DNA of 64,000 bases from Dillenia suffruticosa (GCA_033439265.1 JAVTVX010000031.1:8355501-8419500), one strand, 5' to 3'. Counted from the first letter of the stretch, positions 1-12,726 are shown. Notes: generated by a model not told the origin, from the letters alone. Translations and numbers: made by a program.

Positions 1-456
1 TACCACTTATTACCATTTACCGCTTATCACTTACCACTTACAACAATGTCTTCTATTTATGAGTTTTTTGTTTTTTTATCTTTTTTTTTTCATCTCTTCC
101 TTCCTCTCTATCTCTCTCTTTTTTTCTCCTATCTCACTTTCACCTTTTTTTTTTCCTTGCCTCTATTTTTTTCTTCTTTTTATTTTTTCTTTTCTATTTA
201 TTGTATTTATATACTGAATGAATTATGAGTTATTAATATTATATATTTTGAATATAGTAGTATTGTGATTAAATATATATTTATTTTAAATTATTAATAT
301 ATTATAATTTAAATTAATATTGATAATTTTGAACGCAAGGTAAATTGGTTGAGCACGAACTTACTATGAAGTTACCATGATTAACCAAACTTACCACTTA
401 TCACAAAATTATATGATAACTTACCATTTACCACTACCACAATTTATTCCATTTCT

Positions 457-488
<32 letters not shown>

Positions 489-560
489 CATCTCTTCCTT
501 CCTCTCTATCTCTATCTCACTTTGGTTTTTTTTTCTATCTCACTTTCATCACAATTTAAC
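1..560. repeat. Two related segments with TTACCACTTATCAC words and pyrimidine tracts
   Basis: A segment at 1-190 and another at about 378-560 share the same order: several copies of a word like TTACCACTTATCAC, then a poly-T run, then CATCTCTTCCTTCCTCTCTATC. They look like direct repeats. The same words recur at 960-1100, and their reverse complement (GTGGTAA-type words) recurs at 9.96-10.86 kb, so they probably belong to the inner part of the CACTA element that ends at 1590. Short reading frames here only translate the pyrimidine tracts and are not genes. Confidence 0.5.
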
Positions 561-1575
561 CGCGCCCCTGCTGGTTGCAACAGCGAGGCAAAATGCATGT
601 GGCTGTGTTGCAATCGCGCACCCCACAAGCATGCCAAAATGACAAAAAATAACAGAGGAAAAAGTGGCCGAACCTGACTGTGGAGTTTGACTCTCTCTCT
701 GTCTCTCTTTTTCTTTTTTTTTCTCTCAACCTTCCACACCTTTTTCTTTTTTTCTTTTTTTTTTCTATACAAAAATAATTTAATTTTTTAAATTGTTAAT
801 ATAAGAGAATTTAAATTAATATTAATAATCATGATATATCATACTAACATATATTCTCCAATAATTTATAATTTATAATAATATATATAGTAGTAATTTA
901 TTAGAAAATTGTATATTGTGTATCTCAAAATAATTTTAAATTTTTTATACTTTCACAGATTTATCGTAAATTATTACCACTACTTATCACAAGTTATACC
1001 ATCTTATAATATCTTATTACTACTTATCACAAACTTATCGTAAGTTATTACCACTACTTATCACAAGTTATACCATGTTATAATATCGTAAGTTATAACA
1101 ATACACGTTATTATAAATTATCTCATATTATTGTAATTTATCTTTTACCTTAACTCTAAAATTTTTAAATTATTCCTAAATATTATATAAATATATATAG
1201 ACTAAAAACCATTTCAATTGTATATAGTATTTACAAACGGTAGAATACAAGTTATCATAATCATAGATTTATACAGACGGTATGGTTAAGTAGATCCAGT
1301 GACCCTAAAGAAGAGTCATATACAGATTATTTTGAAATCGTTTCTAAAAATGTCATATTTATCAATGACAAATGATAGCCATTAGAAATTGAATGTGATT
1401 TTTACCGACGGCTATGCTAACTTTACTCACGGTTGATAAACTTTTTTCGACGTTATAATTTATACTGTTAAAATATGTATATATTTTCCTACGGTTTTGT
1501 AAAAAACGTCAGCATAGATAAGAAGAAACCGTTGTTAAAGATTACTAACAATAAAAGTTACCATCAGAATAAGGA

Positions 1576-1590
1576 TTTAATTTTGTAGTG
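1576..1590 (-). repeat. CACTA terminal inverted repeat
   Basis: The reverse complement reads CACTACAAAATTAAA, identical over 15 bases to 8802-8816. It marks the outer boundary of the left CACTA element. Confidence 0.8.
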
Positions 1591-1616
1591 GTAATTGAAT
1601 AACAACACGAATGAGA

Positions 1617-1948
1617 GTTTAATATTGATGAGCTAGAGAATGGGATAGAATAAGAGCATCCTAAGTATGGGGAAGAAGGATCCTCCCAAAGTGAGAAATT
1701 ATTATTTTGCTTTTTTTAGATGGTTTTTTATATATTTTTTTATTTAGGTATAACTTTTATACTTACATGTATTGTAATTTATTCTACATAAAAATAATTC
1801 TATTTTGGTAAATCTTGAAGATAAAGCTGATAATGATATTCAAATTGACTTGTCATGTTTTGAAGTTAGAGATAGTTGTGGGAATAGTGATGGTGATGAT
1901 GATGGAAATAGAAATAATAATGAATATGATTTGGATTTTGTTGATTGA
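1617..1948 (+). pseudogene. Possible 3' coding remnant with acidic tail, unknown protein
   Basis: One frame from 1811 to a stop at 1946-1948 reads as 45 residues with a plausible composition, ending in an Asp/Asn-rich tail (GDDDGNRNNNEYDLDFVD). A second acidic stretch at about 1617-1700 could be an upstream exon, separated by AT-rich sequence. I do not recognise the family. Acidic C-terminal ends like this occur in several transposases, but no diagnostic motif is present. It lies just outside the CACTA end at 1590. It may be chance. Confidence 0.25.
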
Positions 1949-3337
1949 ATTATGTTATGTATTGCATGAAACTTTTCTTATTGTTTAAATTAGACTTGGA
2001 TGTACTCAAGACTATTATTTGAATTAAACTTTGACATATTTGAATGATATTTTATATTAAATGATGTGTAATATTTAGATAAATGAATTATGTTTTATTA
2101 ATATTATATATTTTTAAGATGACTTGGTAAACATTTGTGATTAGATATATAAATTTTTTATATTATTAATATATTATAATTTAAATTTATCTATGATAAC
2201 ATGATACTGTTATGCAGTTTTTTCATCTGTTCTAATTAATTTAATCTAGTGACTCATTGACCTCTTGACGTGATCGATTCGTATTTCGATTCGGGTTTTA
2301 AAACACTGTTTAAAGCTTTGCAACTTATGTTTTAAAAAAATTCCCTTGTAAGATCTATCGAACCTCCCATTTGAGAACAAATTATTACCAATCATTCTCT
2401 AACTTTGCATCTTTTGCCCAAGATAATGATTTCAAACCCTTATGGCTCTACCCCAAGTTGATGCCTCATAACGATAGAAGATCCAACAAATATACAAAGC
2501 ATTCCATCTAAACTCAAACCTAATCATGGACCTTAAGAACCAAATCTTCTAGTACCACTAAAAGACAATCCTTATTAAGACCTATTTCACCCTAAGAAAA
2601 TCCCTCATTGGCTAATTTCTATAGGTTATGTCATATGTATTGGAAAAATACGGTCATATTTCACAAAATATAGGTGTGGAAGTGTAGTATCTAGTAAAAG
2701 GTGAAAATCTCTATTTTCAAAAATTTTTTTAGAGTTTGGCATAATTTCGAAACACATTTCATTATTATGTATACATGATTTATTACTATTATCCTACACA
2801 TAATATTAAAGAGGAGATTGAGAATGCTGCACCTTTTGTGGTGAGCATCATTCTTCCGCATGTGTTGAAACGGGAGCTGAGTCACTCTATCTGCAAACTG
2901 AGTACTTCAAACTATGAGCTAAGTCCAATAAGCGTAAGACCTCTAATCCATCTACATGAGCACTCATCCAAGATTTTTTGATGTGTCTTCTTGATTCGAT
3001 CCATTAGTCAAGCTAAAGTGATAATAAGAATTCCACATAAATTGATCTCCAACAATCTAATTTACAAGTTACAAACTTGGAATTTAACTTATATTCTAAT
3101 TATTTCTATCTTAAGAATAATTCTCAACTCTATGGGAAATTTCTTTGTCTGTATTTGAATAAAGATACGATCTTTTTCTTTCTAGAACTTTTCATAGCTT
3201 TTTGAGAAAATTTCTTATGTCTACCATTAGAGAGCTTTCTCCCTTAAACTCTCAAATTTCTTTTTCTTTAGGAAATTCTAGAACTCTAACTCCTTGAGAC
3301 CTATTAATGTACTTAGCATAAGACTAAGGATGGTATT
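1949..3337. other. AT-rich spacer, no gene recognised
   Basis: No convincing reading frame, RNA gene or repeat boundary was seen. The stretch at 2220-2650 is less AT-rich than its surroundings and may be an old element, but I cannot name it. Bases 3000-3337 may include the decayed 5' part of the LINE that follows. Confidence 0.5.
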
Positions 3338-5265
3338 AGATTTGGAACTTGAAATCTAGGAACCTTTACCAGCAAAGTCATGGAGATAGTTGATATAACA
3401 ATTAGGAGAAGAATTAATATTTTGTACTTACAAGAGACAAAATGAATAGGTAAGAAAGAGAATTCAGATTTTAAGATATCGTACACAAGAAAAACCAAAA
3501 CAAGAAATGAAATATGTACTATTGTAAATAGTTTATTGAGAAGTGAATTAGTACAAATAGTCAAAAAAGGAGATAGGATTATAGCTCTTAAGATAGTGCT
3601 AATAAAAGAAACTATTAACGTACTTAATATATATCACCTCAAATAGGATTAGATGAAGCTACTAAATAAAAGTTTTAGAAATTCCTAGATCAGATAGTAC
3701 AAGAAATTTCACAAAGTGAGAGGATTTTAATAGGAGAAAATCTAAATTGACATGTATAAGAGAGAGAAGAGAAATATGGAATGGTACTTGGGTGTTATGG
3801 TCTTGGAGGAAGAAATGACGAGAGAAAAGTCATTTTGGATTTTGTGACTACATATGAGTTTATCATAGTCAACACCATTTTCAAAAAGAGAGAAAAATAT
3901 CTGATTACTTTTAAAAGTGGGAACAATAGGTCACAAATTATCTTTCTTAGAGTTATGAAGAGGAATATAAAAATTTGTAAGGATTGCAAGGTCATTCCCA
4001 ATGAGAGTTTAACCACCCAACGAGAGTTTAATCACCCAACATAAGTTAGTCGTGTTGGATATGCATATCAAGTATAATATTCATAGAATAAAAATGTGCA
4101 TAACCCCTAATATTAAGTTGTAGAATTTAAGAGAAACAAAATAAATTTAACTAGAGACTAAGAAAATAAGCCTAAGGAAAATACAAAATAAGCTTTAAGA
4201 GAAATACATAGTGATCTTAATATGGCATAGGAGAAGATGACACTTCATATGAAAGCAGTGGCTAAGAGTGTACTTAGTGAGTCAAAAGATGTGTACCTCT
4301 AAATAAAGAATCTTGATTGTGGAAAAAGAAGTACAAGAGAAAGTAAAGTGGAAAAAACTACTTATAAATTACTTTACACCGGTGAGACAAGCAAAACATA
4401 GAGAAGTAGGTAGTAGCCAATAAAGAGACGAATAAAGTAGTGAGTGAAGCCAAGAATGAAACTTTCAAACACTTTTATCAATGGTTTGATATAAAAGAAC
4501 GGGAAATGGATATCTAAAAAATAGTTGAAATGAAAGAGATAACAATAAGAAAATTTTCACAAATAATACGTATTAAAGATAATAAAATAGGGTGTTAATG
4601 AATGATGGAGAAATAAAAGAGCAATGAAAGAGATATTTTATTAACTGTTTATAACGGTCAAGATGATTAAGCTAGCTTAGGTGAACTAAGTACAATAGAG
4701 GATAATAAAAATATGAACTTTTATTAGAGAAATGAACCCTCAGAAGTTGAAGAGATTTTAAAAATGATGAAAGATGAAAAATGAAAAAGTCATTGGATTT
4801 GATGATATCTCGATAGAGGTATCAAAGTACAAAGGGAAATAGGATATTACACGACTTATGAAAGTATTCAACATGACAATGAGGACAAAGAAAATGTCTA
4901 ATTAGTAGAGAGGAAGTATTTTAGTACCTTTATTTAAAAACAAGGGCAACATACAAAATTGTGCATATTATATGGATATTAAAGTAATGAGTCATAATAT
5001 GAAATTTTGGGAAAGAATGATTTAAAGAAAACTACGGAAGGAGATGAAGTGATTGAAAATCAATTTGAATTTATGTTTGGAAGGTTGACAATGGAAGTTA
5101 GACACCTTCTCAGACAATTAGTTGAGAAGTATTGAGAGAAACATGACTTACACATAGTATTCATTGATCTAGAAAAGACATATAATAGAGTTTCTATAGA
5201 AATTATGTTAGCAAAATGTGTTTTGATAATGAGTAAATTTATACAAATCTAGCTTAAATGATGAG
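3338..5265 (+). pseudogene. Degenerate non-LTR retrotransposon (LINE, plant RTE-type) endonuclease and RT
   Basis: Fragments in all three plus frames line up in order with plant RTE-type LINE proteins. At 3338-3480 there is an RFGT-stop-NLGTF start followed by MEIVDITIRRRINILYLQET, the N-terminus of the apurinic-type endonuclease; the usual Trp of the GTWN motif is a stop. At 3781-4060 the endonuclease C-terminal part follows: GRNDERKVILDFVTTYEFII, NTIFKKREKYLITFKSGNN, then KDCKVIPNESL. At 4750-5260 the reverse transcriptase begins: ILVPLFKNKGNIQNC, FGRLTMEVRHLLRQLVEKY and the conserved palm block VFIDLEKTYNRV (usually EKAYDRV). The sequence stops matching before the catalytic YxDD-type box, and no 3' UTR or A-tail is visible. 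It is 3'-truncated or lost by decay, and is interrupted by many stops and frame changes. It was once a self-mobilising element; it is now inert. Confidence 0.82.
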
Positions 5266-5329
5266 CAAAATTGGTTAGATTAATAAAAAATTATTTTGGA
5301 AGAAATTGGAACATATTTGAAAATGTTCA

Positions 5330-8300
5330 AAGATAGATGACTCAGTTACAGACCTAAACAAATTGACTCATCTATGAATCATGTCGACTTGCTAAGTAAA
5401 GATTAACCCTTGACCTAAGACAGTAGGTTAGTCAAGTTGATTCGAGTGAGAATCAAGTCAACTTGCCAAGAATAATAAGTTTAATAAACTAAGATAGTAA
5501 GTTCGTCAAGTTGACTTACCTAGGAAAACAAGTCCACTCAAAGAATATTCTATGGAAAAGGACAAAGTGTGAGCTTGAGAACAAGTCGATCTATCCAAAA
5601 CACAAGTCGATCGGCCTTGAAAAGACATCATAGAAATCACAAATTCAAAGTTCTAATGGTCGAAAATTTAAAAGTGCAATGGGCTAAAACAAAATTAGGT
5701 CAATCTATATTAATGCCAAGTTGACCTGGTGTAGCCATGAGTCAATCTGCCAATTTAACACTTAGAAAAATTTGTGTAAGCAAAGCTGACTCACAAGCTA
5801 TAGGTCACAAGGAATTAGGACAAAGCCACAAGCTGGTACACATGCCAAGACACAATCCACCATAGGATAGTCATAGGCCAAGACCTAGAGCTCAAGATGA
5901 AGAAACAACAATGAACAATCTAGAGGGATGAATAGATTATTCTCAGCATTTTTGATTTTTTCGGGGTTTTGAATAAAGATTGAGAGAAGAAACAGAGGAA
6001 GACTGTGCACTCGAGATTTATAGTAATTCCATTTTTCTTGATAGACGTCCACTCATAAACTGCACCTAAATTTTAAATCCAATATTTTTCTAAATAGTAC
6101 ACAACTAACTTTGCTCAAGTGCTCTTAGACCTTACAAGTGCTAAACGTATTTTGAATGTCCAGACCCAATGAACTTTTCCTTGTGCTTTTTTATAAGATT
6201 TGGTAATGAACCAAGAATAAAAGATGAAGTTTTGACTTTTGATGAGCTGTTAAAGCCCAGAAACAAATACAACACAGAAAATAAATTTCTTAAAAGATTG
6301 TTGTTCAATTGTGTTCACTAGTACTCCATCCAGATCTTCAATCTTCATTTTACGTGTTGTATTCATAAGTTTCTTGAAGAGATAATTGTTGAGCTTTGTT
6401 TAATATAAAGACAGCCGTTGAGGGTGGTTAAAGTTCCATTAAATGTTTGAACAACTTTTTTGAATAACTAACTATTGCTTACATTGAGTTGATTACTTCT
6501 TTCTTTAGGTTAACTAAGTTTTAAATTTACTATTGTCCAGAGCTAGTGCAAGTTGACTACATATATGTGTTGAGTCAACTTGTACTACATTTTACTCAGA
6601 TATTTTTGCTTTTTGTTCATGGAAATCAGTTTGTGCTCTCTTCAGGTTTACTCATGCTTGACAATATATAAGCATTTTCTCATTGTGGCTTGTACAAGTC
6701 AACTTGTGTTTTCTTTAGGTTGAGTTGACATCATTTTACTTAAGTATTTTTCATTGTATTACTTGTGCAAGTCGACTAGTATATGCTTCAGGTTGACTTG
6801 GGCTTGTTGGTACTTAAGTATTTTTAGTTCATTGTTTATGCAGGTCGACTTGAGTTGCAAGTCAACTTGTGCTCGATAGTACTTGGGCATTCTTGCTTTG
6901 CAGCTTATATGGGTCGATTTGCTTTGCTTTTTGGTCAACTTGAACAACAGTACTTAAGCATATTTACTTTTTGGCTTATTCAGGTCAACTTGGTATTGCT
7001 TGCTAGGTCGACTTGTGCTTGACACTCTCAAGCATATTTGTATCATGGCTTGTGTAGGTTAACTTGGCACTGTGATAGGTCAATTTGGTGCAGCTTGACT
7101 TAGTATATTTTTCATTATGGCTCAAGCAAGTTGGTTTGCTATTGTCTGTAGTCGACTTGTGGAAGTGTTCTGTGAGATCTAAGCTTTATGTAAGTCAATT
7201 TGTACAAGAGTTAGGATGACTAGTACTCAATAGCCTTTGAGCTTTTGTTTTTAGAAGCACATGTATGGGTCGACTACGTATAATGCCTAGATCAACTTAA
7301 GTTTAAGCTTTTTTTTTTTTATAAAAAAGTATTAGTTGACTTATAGCATGTGTGAGTCAATTTGGCCTAGCGTATGACTCAACCTTTAATTCCTGACTCG
7401 TGTTTAGCTCGTATCTTGGCATGTGTCTTGTGTCCTTCTTATATCCTAGATTTTGTCTTGTGTATAAGTCCTTTATTGTTTCGTCATGTACAGGTTAACT
7501 TATGCATTGGTCACGTCGACTTGTCTTTGTTCTACTTTAAATACTTTCATTGTGTTGTTGACTCTGAGTTTATATAGGTTGACTTGTTTACCACTCAGGT
7601 TGAGTAGATTTGAAGATCTCATTGTTTAGATGTCTTATCAACTCTTCTAGGTCAACTTCTTTATGTTTCAGGTCAACTCATTACTTCTTTAAGTTGACTT
7701 GAAATTGCTTCAAGTTGACTTGAACTTGCTTCAAGTTGACTCGTTGTTGCTTTCAAGTTAGCTCGTTGATTTTTCAAGTTTACTTATTGTTGCTTCAAGT
7801 TGATTCGTTTCTTTGTTAATTTCGTTACTCCTTAAGTCCTTCATCTTTTGCTCGATTTGTAGTCCTATCAGGTTGACTTATCCTTGCTTCAAGTTAGCTT
7901 ATGTCTCGATTAGCCTTAGTTTTCATCAGTTATACTCCTTTGATTTTGAGCGAGTTAACTTATGACTTCTTTTAGTCAACTTGAACTTTAAACGGGTCAA
8001 CTTGTATTTTGCAATTGTTCTTTTTCTAGGCTTTCTTGCTAGTTGGTTGTTTTTCTTCTACAGAACCTTTAAGCCACTTAAAACACTTTAAACATTAATC
8101 ATTTTGACATCCAATACTTATCAAGTTAATTCATGTTCTCATCAAGTTGACTCGTAGTTTTATTAAGCTGACTTGTGATTTACTCATTCTTTGTTTTCAA
8201 AGGGGTTTTGAACTTAGGTAAGTCAACTTATCTTCTACTTGCGTCAATATAAGCTTGAGTTATCTTAAATTTTTTTAAGTTTAGAATTTACAAGTCAACT

Positions 8301-8801
8301 TGTATCATGGGTGAGTTGACTTGAACTTGAGCTTTTAAGTCCTAGCACGTGGCTCGTGGCTCGCGGCTCGTGGCTCGTGGCTCATAGCTTGTGTCCTAGC
8401 TTGTTCATGATCTATGGCTTGTGAATGAACTTGACTTCCATAAATTTTTCTAAGTATTAGTGTAGTAAGTCAACTCATGACTATACTAGGTTAACTTGAC
8501 CTCAATATGGTTTGACATAATTTCATTTTGGCCGTTGGTCTTTTAAATTTTCAAACATTAGAACTTTAAATTTGAGGCTTTCTTTAATCCTTCTACAGGA
8601 TAGGTCAACTTATGCTTTAGGCAGATTGATTTGTTCTTTAAACCTAGACTTGGCTTTTTTCATAGAATGTTCTTCGAGTCGACTTGATTTCTAAGGTGTG
8701 GCTAACCTACCATCATAGTTCAGTAAGTTTAGATCTCTTGTGAGTTGACTTATTTCATATTCGAGTTGACTTGACTAACCCACTTCTTTAATTTGGAGGT
8801 T
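5330..8801. repeat. 3.5-kb array of dispersed GTCGACTTG / GTCAACTTG words
   Basis: Dozens of copies of a 9-10 base word (AAGTCGACTTG, GGTCAACTTGT, CAAGTTGACTCG and close variants) occur at irregular spacing of about 20-80 bases, in both orientations, because the core GTCGAC is its own reverse complement. Around 7680-7800 the spacing becomes nearly regular (CTTCAAGTTGACTTG-type units). A less word-rich stretch at about 5950-6560 contains GACGTCCACTCATAAACTGC, which resembles common plant LTR text. No coding capacity was seen. Similar GTCGACCT words fill 42.88-43.15 kb and the copia 3' LTR at 55.8-56.75 kb, so this is probably the decayed LTR or non-coding part of a related copia element (inference). 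Confidence 0.6.
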
Positions 8802-8816
8802 CACTACAAAATTAAA
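8802..8816 (+). repeat. CACTA terminal inverted repeat
   Basis: CACTACAAAATTAAA marks the left boundary. The preceding three bases (GTT) would be one half of a CACTA 3-bp target duplication. The other half cannot be checked here. Confidence 0.8.
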
Positions 8817-8935
8817 ACACTATACTGTAGGTAATTTTTATTATCAGTAACCTTTAGTAATGATTTTTCATATTCTATAGAGATGCTATTGACAAAACCG
8901 TCAGGAAATGTATATATTTTCCAATGGTATAAATT

Positions 8936-9027
8936 ATCCATTGGGAAAAGTTTATTAACGTTCAGTAAAGGTAGCACAACCATCCATTGGGAAAAGTTTA
9001 TTAACGTTCAGTAAAGGTAGCACAACC
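8936..9027 (+). repeat. 46-bp tandem duplication in CACTA subterminal region
   Basis: Two adjacent, apparently identical 46-base units begin with ATCCATTGGG at 8936 and 8982. Each contains TTATTAACGTTCAGTAAAGG and GTAGCACAACC. The identity suggests a recent local duplication compared with the more diverged neighbouring subterminal units. Confidence 0.85.
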
Positions 9028-10863
9028 ATCTGTAAAAGCGATATTCAATTCTGATAGTTATCACTTATGGTCAGTAAATGTAGTTTTTAGAAACGATTTG
9101 AAAATATTCTCTATATGACTTATCTTTACTGTCTACTTAATCATAGCATTTGCATAGGTTCTATATCTATGCTATGTTCAATTCTGATGGTTGTCACTTG
9201 TGGTCAGTTAATATGATAGTCTTTTAGGGACGATATGAAAATAATTTCTACATAATTTTTCTTTACTGTCTATCTAACCATACCATCTGCATACATTCTA
9301 TATTTATAATAGCCAATATATTTCACCGTCTATAAATATTATTTACCATTCGAACGGTTATCAATTATTGTCAATAAATATGCTCACCTTTAGTAACGAT
9401 TTGGAGAGAGTTTCTATAGGAGTTTTTTTTACTGATTGCTAAATCATATCATCTGCATAAGTTCTATACCTATGCTAACCTATAAATTCAATAATCAGTG
9501 ATGTTCAATTAAGAGAGTTATCCGTTGTTATTGGTAAATGTGGCACTCTTTTAGGGGCAATTTGAAAACAATCTCTATATGACAGATTAAACCCTAAACT
9601 CTTTTTTTCTGATTACCAAACTATACCATATGCATAAATGCTATAACTATGCTAATCTATAAATTCTGATTATTATCACTTTTTGTCAATAAATGTGTCA
9701 ACTTTTAGGGACGGTTTAAAAACAGACTCTATATGAGTAATTTATACTGTTGGCTGAACCATACTATTTGTATAAGTTTATAACTATGCTAACCTATATA
9801 TTGTACCATTTGTAAATATTATATACTATTCTAACGGTTATTAGTTTTCATTAGTAAATATGATGCTCTTAAGGAATTATTTAAAAATAATCTCTATATG
9901 TGCAATCTATACTATTATACTCTGGTAATATAGTGTAGTAATATTATTTTACATGTAATAGGTACTAAATTATCATCTGCAGGTGGTAAAGTGCGGTAAT
10001 GAGTGGTAAAGTCAGTAACATTATTATGCATTGAAGTTGCGATATGTAATGGTAAAATTGCTATAATAGGTAGTAGGTAAAATTGCTATAATAGATAGTA
10101 AATCTGTAATAAAATAAAAGGTAGTAAGATTACAAGTAATGTTGCGAAATAGGTGGTGTAAATTAGTGATAAATTATTGTTAGTTTGTATGGTAATATTA
10201 TTATACACTGGAATGAAATGCTATAACCCTATTCATAATTGTATAGTTATTAGTAACATGCGATAATGCATAATAATATTGTGCACAATTGTAAGAATTT
10301 TATCCAATACAGTAAGATTATTAATATAAATTATTATTACAATTATTAATATAGATTATTATTGTTTTTAATAAGTTAAAATAAAATTATTTCGAATGAG
10401 ATTGTTATCGTACACTAGAGAAATATGGTAATTTATACTATCCGTTAAAGAAACTCTATATGGGTAATTTATATTATCTCCTAAACCATACCATCTCTAT
10501 AAATATATAATTATATTAACCCATATATTGTATCATTTGTAAATATTTATCAATAAGATATTTTTTAGGGAGTCTTTGAATTTAGTCTCTATATGTGCTA
10601 TCTATATCGACTAGTGAACTCTATCGTCTGTACAGTCTTTAGAAACGGTTTAAAAATTTAAGAGTTTAGGTATTAAACCATTGTGATACCTGGTAGCAAG
10701 TTGCAATAACAAGAGATAATTTGAAATAACATGTAGTGGGTTGTTATAATAGGTGGCAAGTTCGCAATAACAGGTGGTAATGTTGTGATAAATTACAATA
10801 AATTTATGATAATTAGTGGTAATATCGTGTGGTAACTTCACGATAATAGTGCTCGAGGTACAA

Positions 10864-11308
10864 CAGATTTCAATCTCTTGATTTTTTTATTTTTGCTTAC
10901 ACTTGAAGTTTGTTTCATGATTTTATTTGACAACAAACTGAATAATACAACATATCATTAAATATATAAATCAACTCATTAGAATTTACTCATCAAACAA
11001 TACATGTATGAATACAACTTGCATATACATGCTTGAATCCAAATTTTTGATTGACCTAGTCGTAGTGAACTGCTAGTTTCTTTTTGTGACGGTCCATCAC
11101 CAATCCTAACATTCTCGAAGTAAAAGATTTAGGATAGGCAAACATTGTTAATGGCTAAATGCTAGTGGATATATTTACAAATATTGAATTAGACTATGAC
11201 ATAAAATATTGATCATGAGTAAAAATAGACAACCACAAATTCCTTTTTTCTTCCTCTCTTTCTTCTCTCTTCACAAGACCTTTAAATTGGCATACTTTGC
11301 CGCTGAAC
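10864..11308 (+). repeat. Dispersed 450-bp repeat, copy A
   Basis: This block, from CAGATTTCAAT to AAATTGGCATAC, is similar throughout to copy B at 16475-16934, in the same orientation. Shared landmarks include TTGTTTCAT, GATTGACC, AAGTAAAAGAT, AACATTGTTAATGG, AAATATTGAATT and AAAAATAGACAACCA. Both copies are preceded by GTGGTAA-type words. No coding frame is evident. It is probably an internal non-coding part of the same CACTA or a related family. Confidence 0.8.
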
Positions 11309-11910
11309 CTTGTACCATTTGCAATTGCTGTATACTATTCTAATCGTGGTACTCTTTAGAGACTATTTGAAAATAGTTTCTATATGTGCATCTATATGTC
11401 TATATATATAGTCATTATGGATGGTTCAAAAATTTAATGTTAAGATATCAAACCAATAGGTGGTGGTAAGTTACAATAATAGGAGATAATTTGAGATAAC
11501 AGACGATGCGATACATTGGTAAGTTGTGATAATTTTGCGATAACCAATATGATAATATTATTATTTGGTAATATTATCATTGGAATAAAATGAGATACTA
11601 AATTCTAGTAAAGTACGATAATGGATGATAAAGTATGGTAATATTATTATATATTGGAGTTATTGGAGTTATAAATTGCTAACAGGAATGAAATATTGTA
11701 TGTATTGTAAGTATTGGCTAAATAATATGAAGTGAAATACTATAAGTATTGGTTATTAGTAACATGTTGATGTCGTACATTTTACCCATTTTACCCATTG
11801 TAGATTATTACTAGGATTATTAATACAGATTATTATTAGCATTTTATTGTTTCTAATAAGTTAAAAACTTATTTCTAATGAGATTGTTATTATATATTAT
11901 AACAACCTGA

Positions 11911-12726
11911 TTTGAAAGTCAATTGGTCAATTGGTTTACTTTTGTACATCACAGTTTACTTCAATAGCTTACTTCTTAAGTTTTTTTTCACAATTTTCCT
12001 TTTCCAGTGTACTCGTTCAGACTTTGTTTTAGACTTTGGTTTAATTGCTTTTATTTGTCCTCTTTTAGACTTTGGTTTTATTGATTTTCTCTTTGTTTCC
12101 TCTATTTTCTACATCTTCTCCATCATTATGGACATGATCTCGAGATGGACTGCATTATGTTCGGACATTAGAAGTTTGAGAAAATATTCTTTTTTCAAGA
12201 AATTAAGATCCTAAAATCAAGCCATCAAATGAAACAGTCAGTTATTGCAATATAAATACAAACATGAGGATAACATAAGGTTTGACAATGGTTTCTAACA
12301 ATATACTTATTGAGTTGGTGATTTATGGATATCCCCGATTCTAATATCTTCAAAAACTTCAGAACAAATATTTTTTAATCATTCCTAATAGGAAGAAATT
12401 ATTTTGGAGTATGCATAAATCATATAGTGAGTTTCGAAAGTACACAGCTAATTAACTTATGTGTTAACCTATTGTAAAACTTCAATACACACAATTTCAG
12501 AGATAAATACTGAATTTTTATAAGTTTTCTCAATGCACTATTTCTATAAAGAAAAATTAATGAAAATATTATATGTTATAGTTGAAAAAAATTTAATATT
12601 TAAGTATAATAAGCAATTACCATCAAAGTTTGCAATTCATCATTTTTATGGTCTCTAAAGCGATAACTTGAGCCAAGGGGGTACATGGTTTGTTTGTTGA
12701 GATGAAAAGCTTAACAAGACCAGTGT
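11911..12726. other. AT-rich spacer, no gene recognised
   Basis: A 100-residue plus-strand frame at 11912-12214 is rich in Phe, Ile and Leu and looks like translated T-rich DNA. No family is recognised and there is no codon-level sign of selection. The remainder is AT-rich with no visible structure. Confidence 0.45.

Larger units (their letters stand above)
1..1590 (-). mobile_element. CACTA (EnSpm-type) DNA transposon, one end; rest lies outside the window
   Basis: The element terminates at 1590 with TTTTGTAGTG, the reverse complement of a CACTA terminus. Read from 1590 backwards, the first 400 bases match the first 400 bases rightward from 8802 in order and wording: an early TAACnnTTnnTAA region, ACAAAACCGT, a GGTATAAATTAT-like stretch, TAACCATACCGTCTG. 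This is the usual CACTA layout of a short terminal inverted repeat followed by repeated subterminal motifs. Further in (960-1100) are TTACCACTACTTATCAC words. No transposase is seen in this part. Bases 560-960 are AT-rich with a short GC-rich island (about 560-680) that I cannot assign. The strand label only marks that the recognised end reads leftward. Confidence 0.72.
8802..11910 (+). mobile_element. CACTA (EnSpm-type) DNA transposon, left end with subterminal repeats
   Basis: It begins with CACTACAAAATTAAA at 8802, identical to the inverted end at 1576-1590. Behind it are at least five tandem-like subterminal units of about 150-180 bp (around 9125, 9266, 9431, 9607 and 9747). Each carries a version of CTAACCATACCATCTGCATA followed by TTCTATACCTATGCTAACC. 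From about 9960 to 10860 comes a zone of GGTGGTAA/GATAATAT words, mirrored at 960-1100. A similar subterminal unit and word zone appear again at 11310-11910. No matching right-hand terminus (TTTTGTAGTG) was found up to 25 kb. The right end may have been lost or split by later insertions. The TNP2 remnant at 23.6-24.7 kb could belong to the same element, but that is not shown. Confidence 0.72.
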
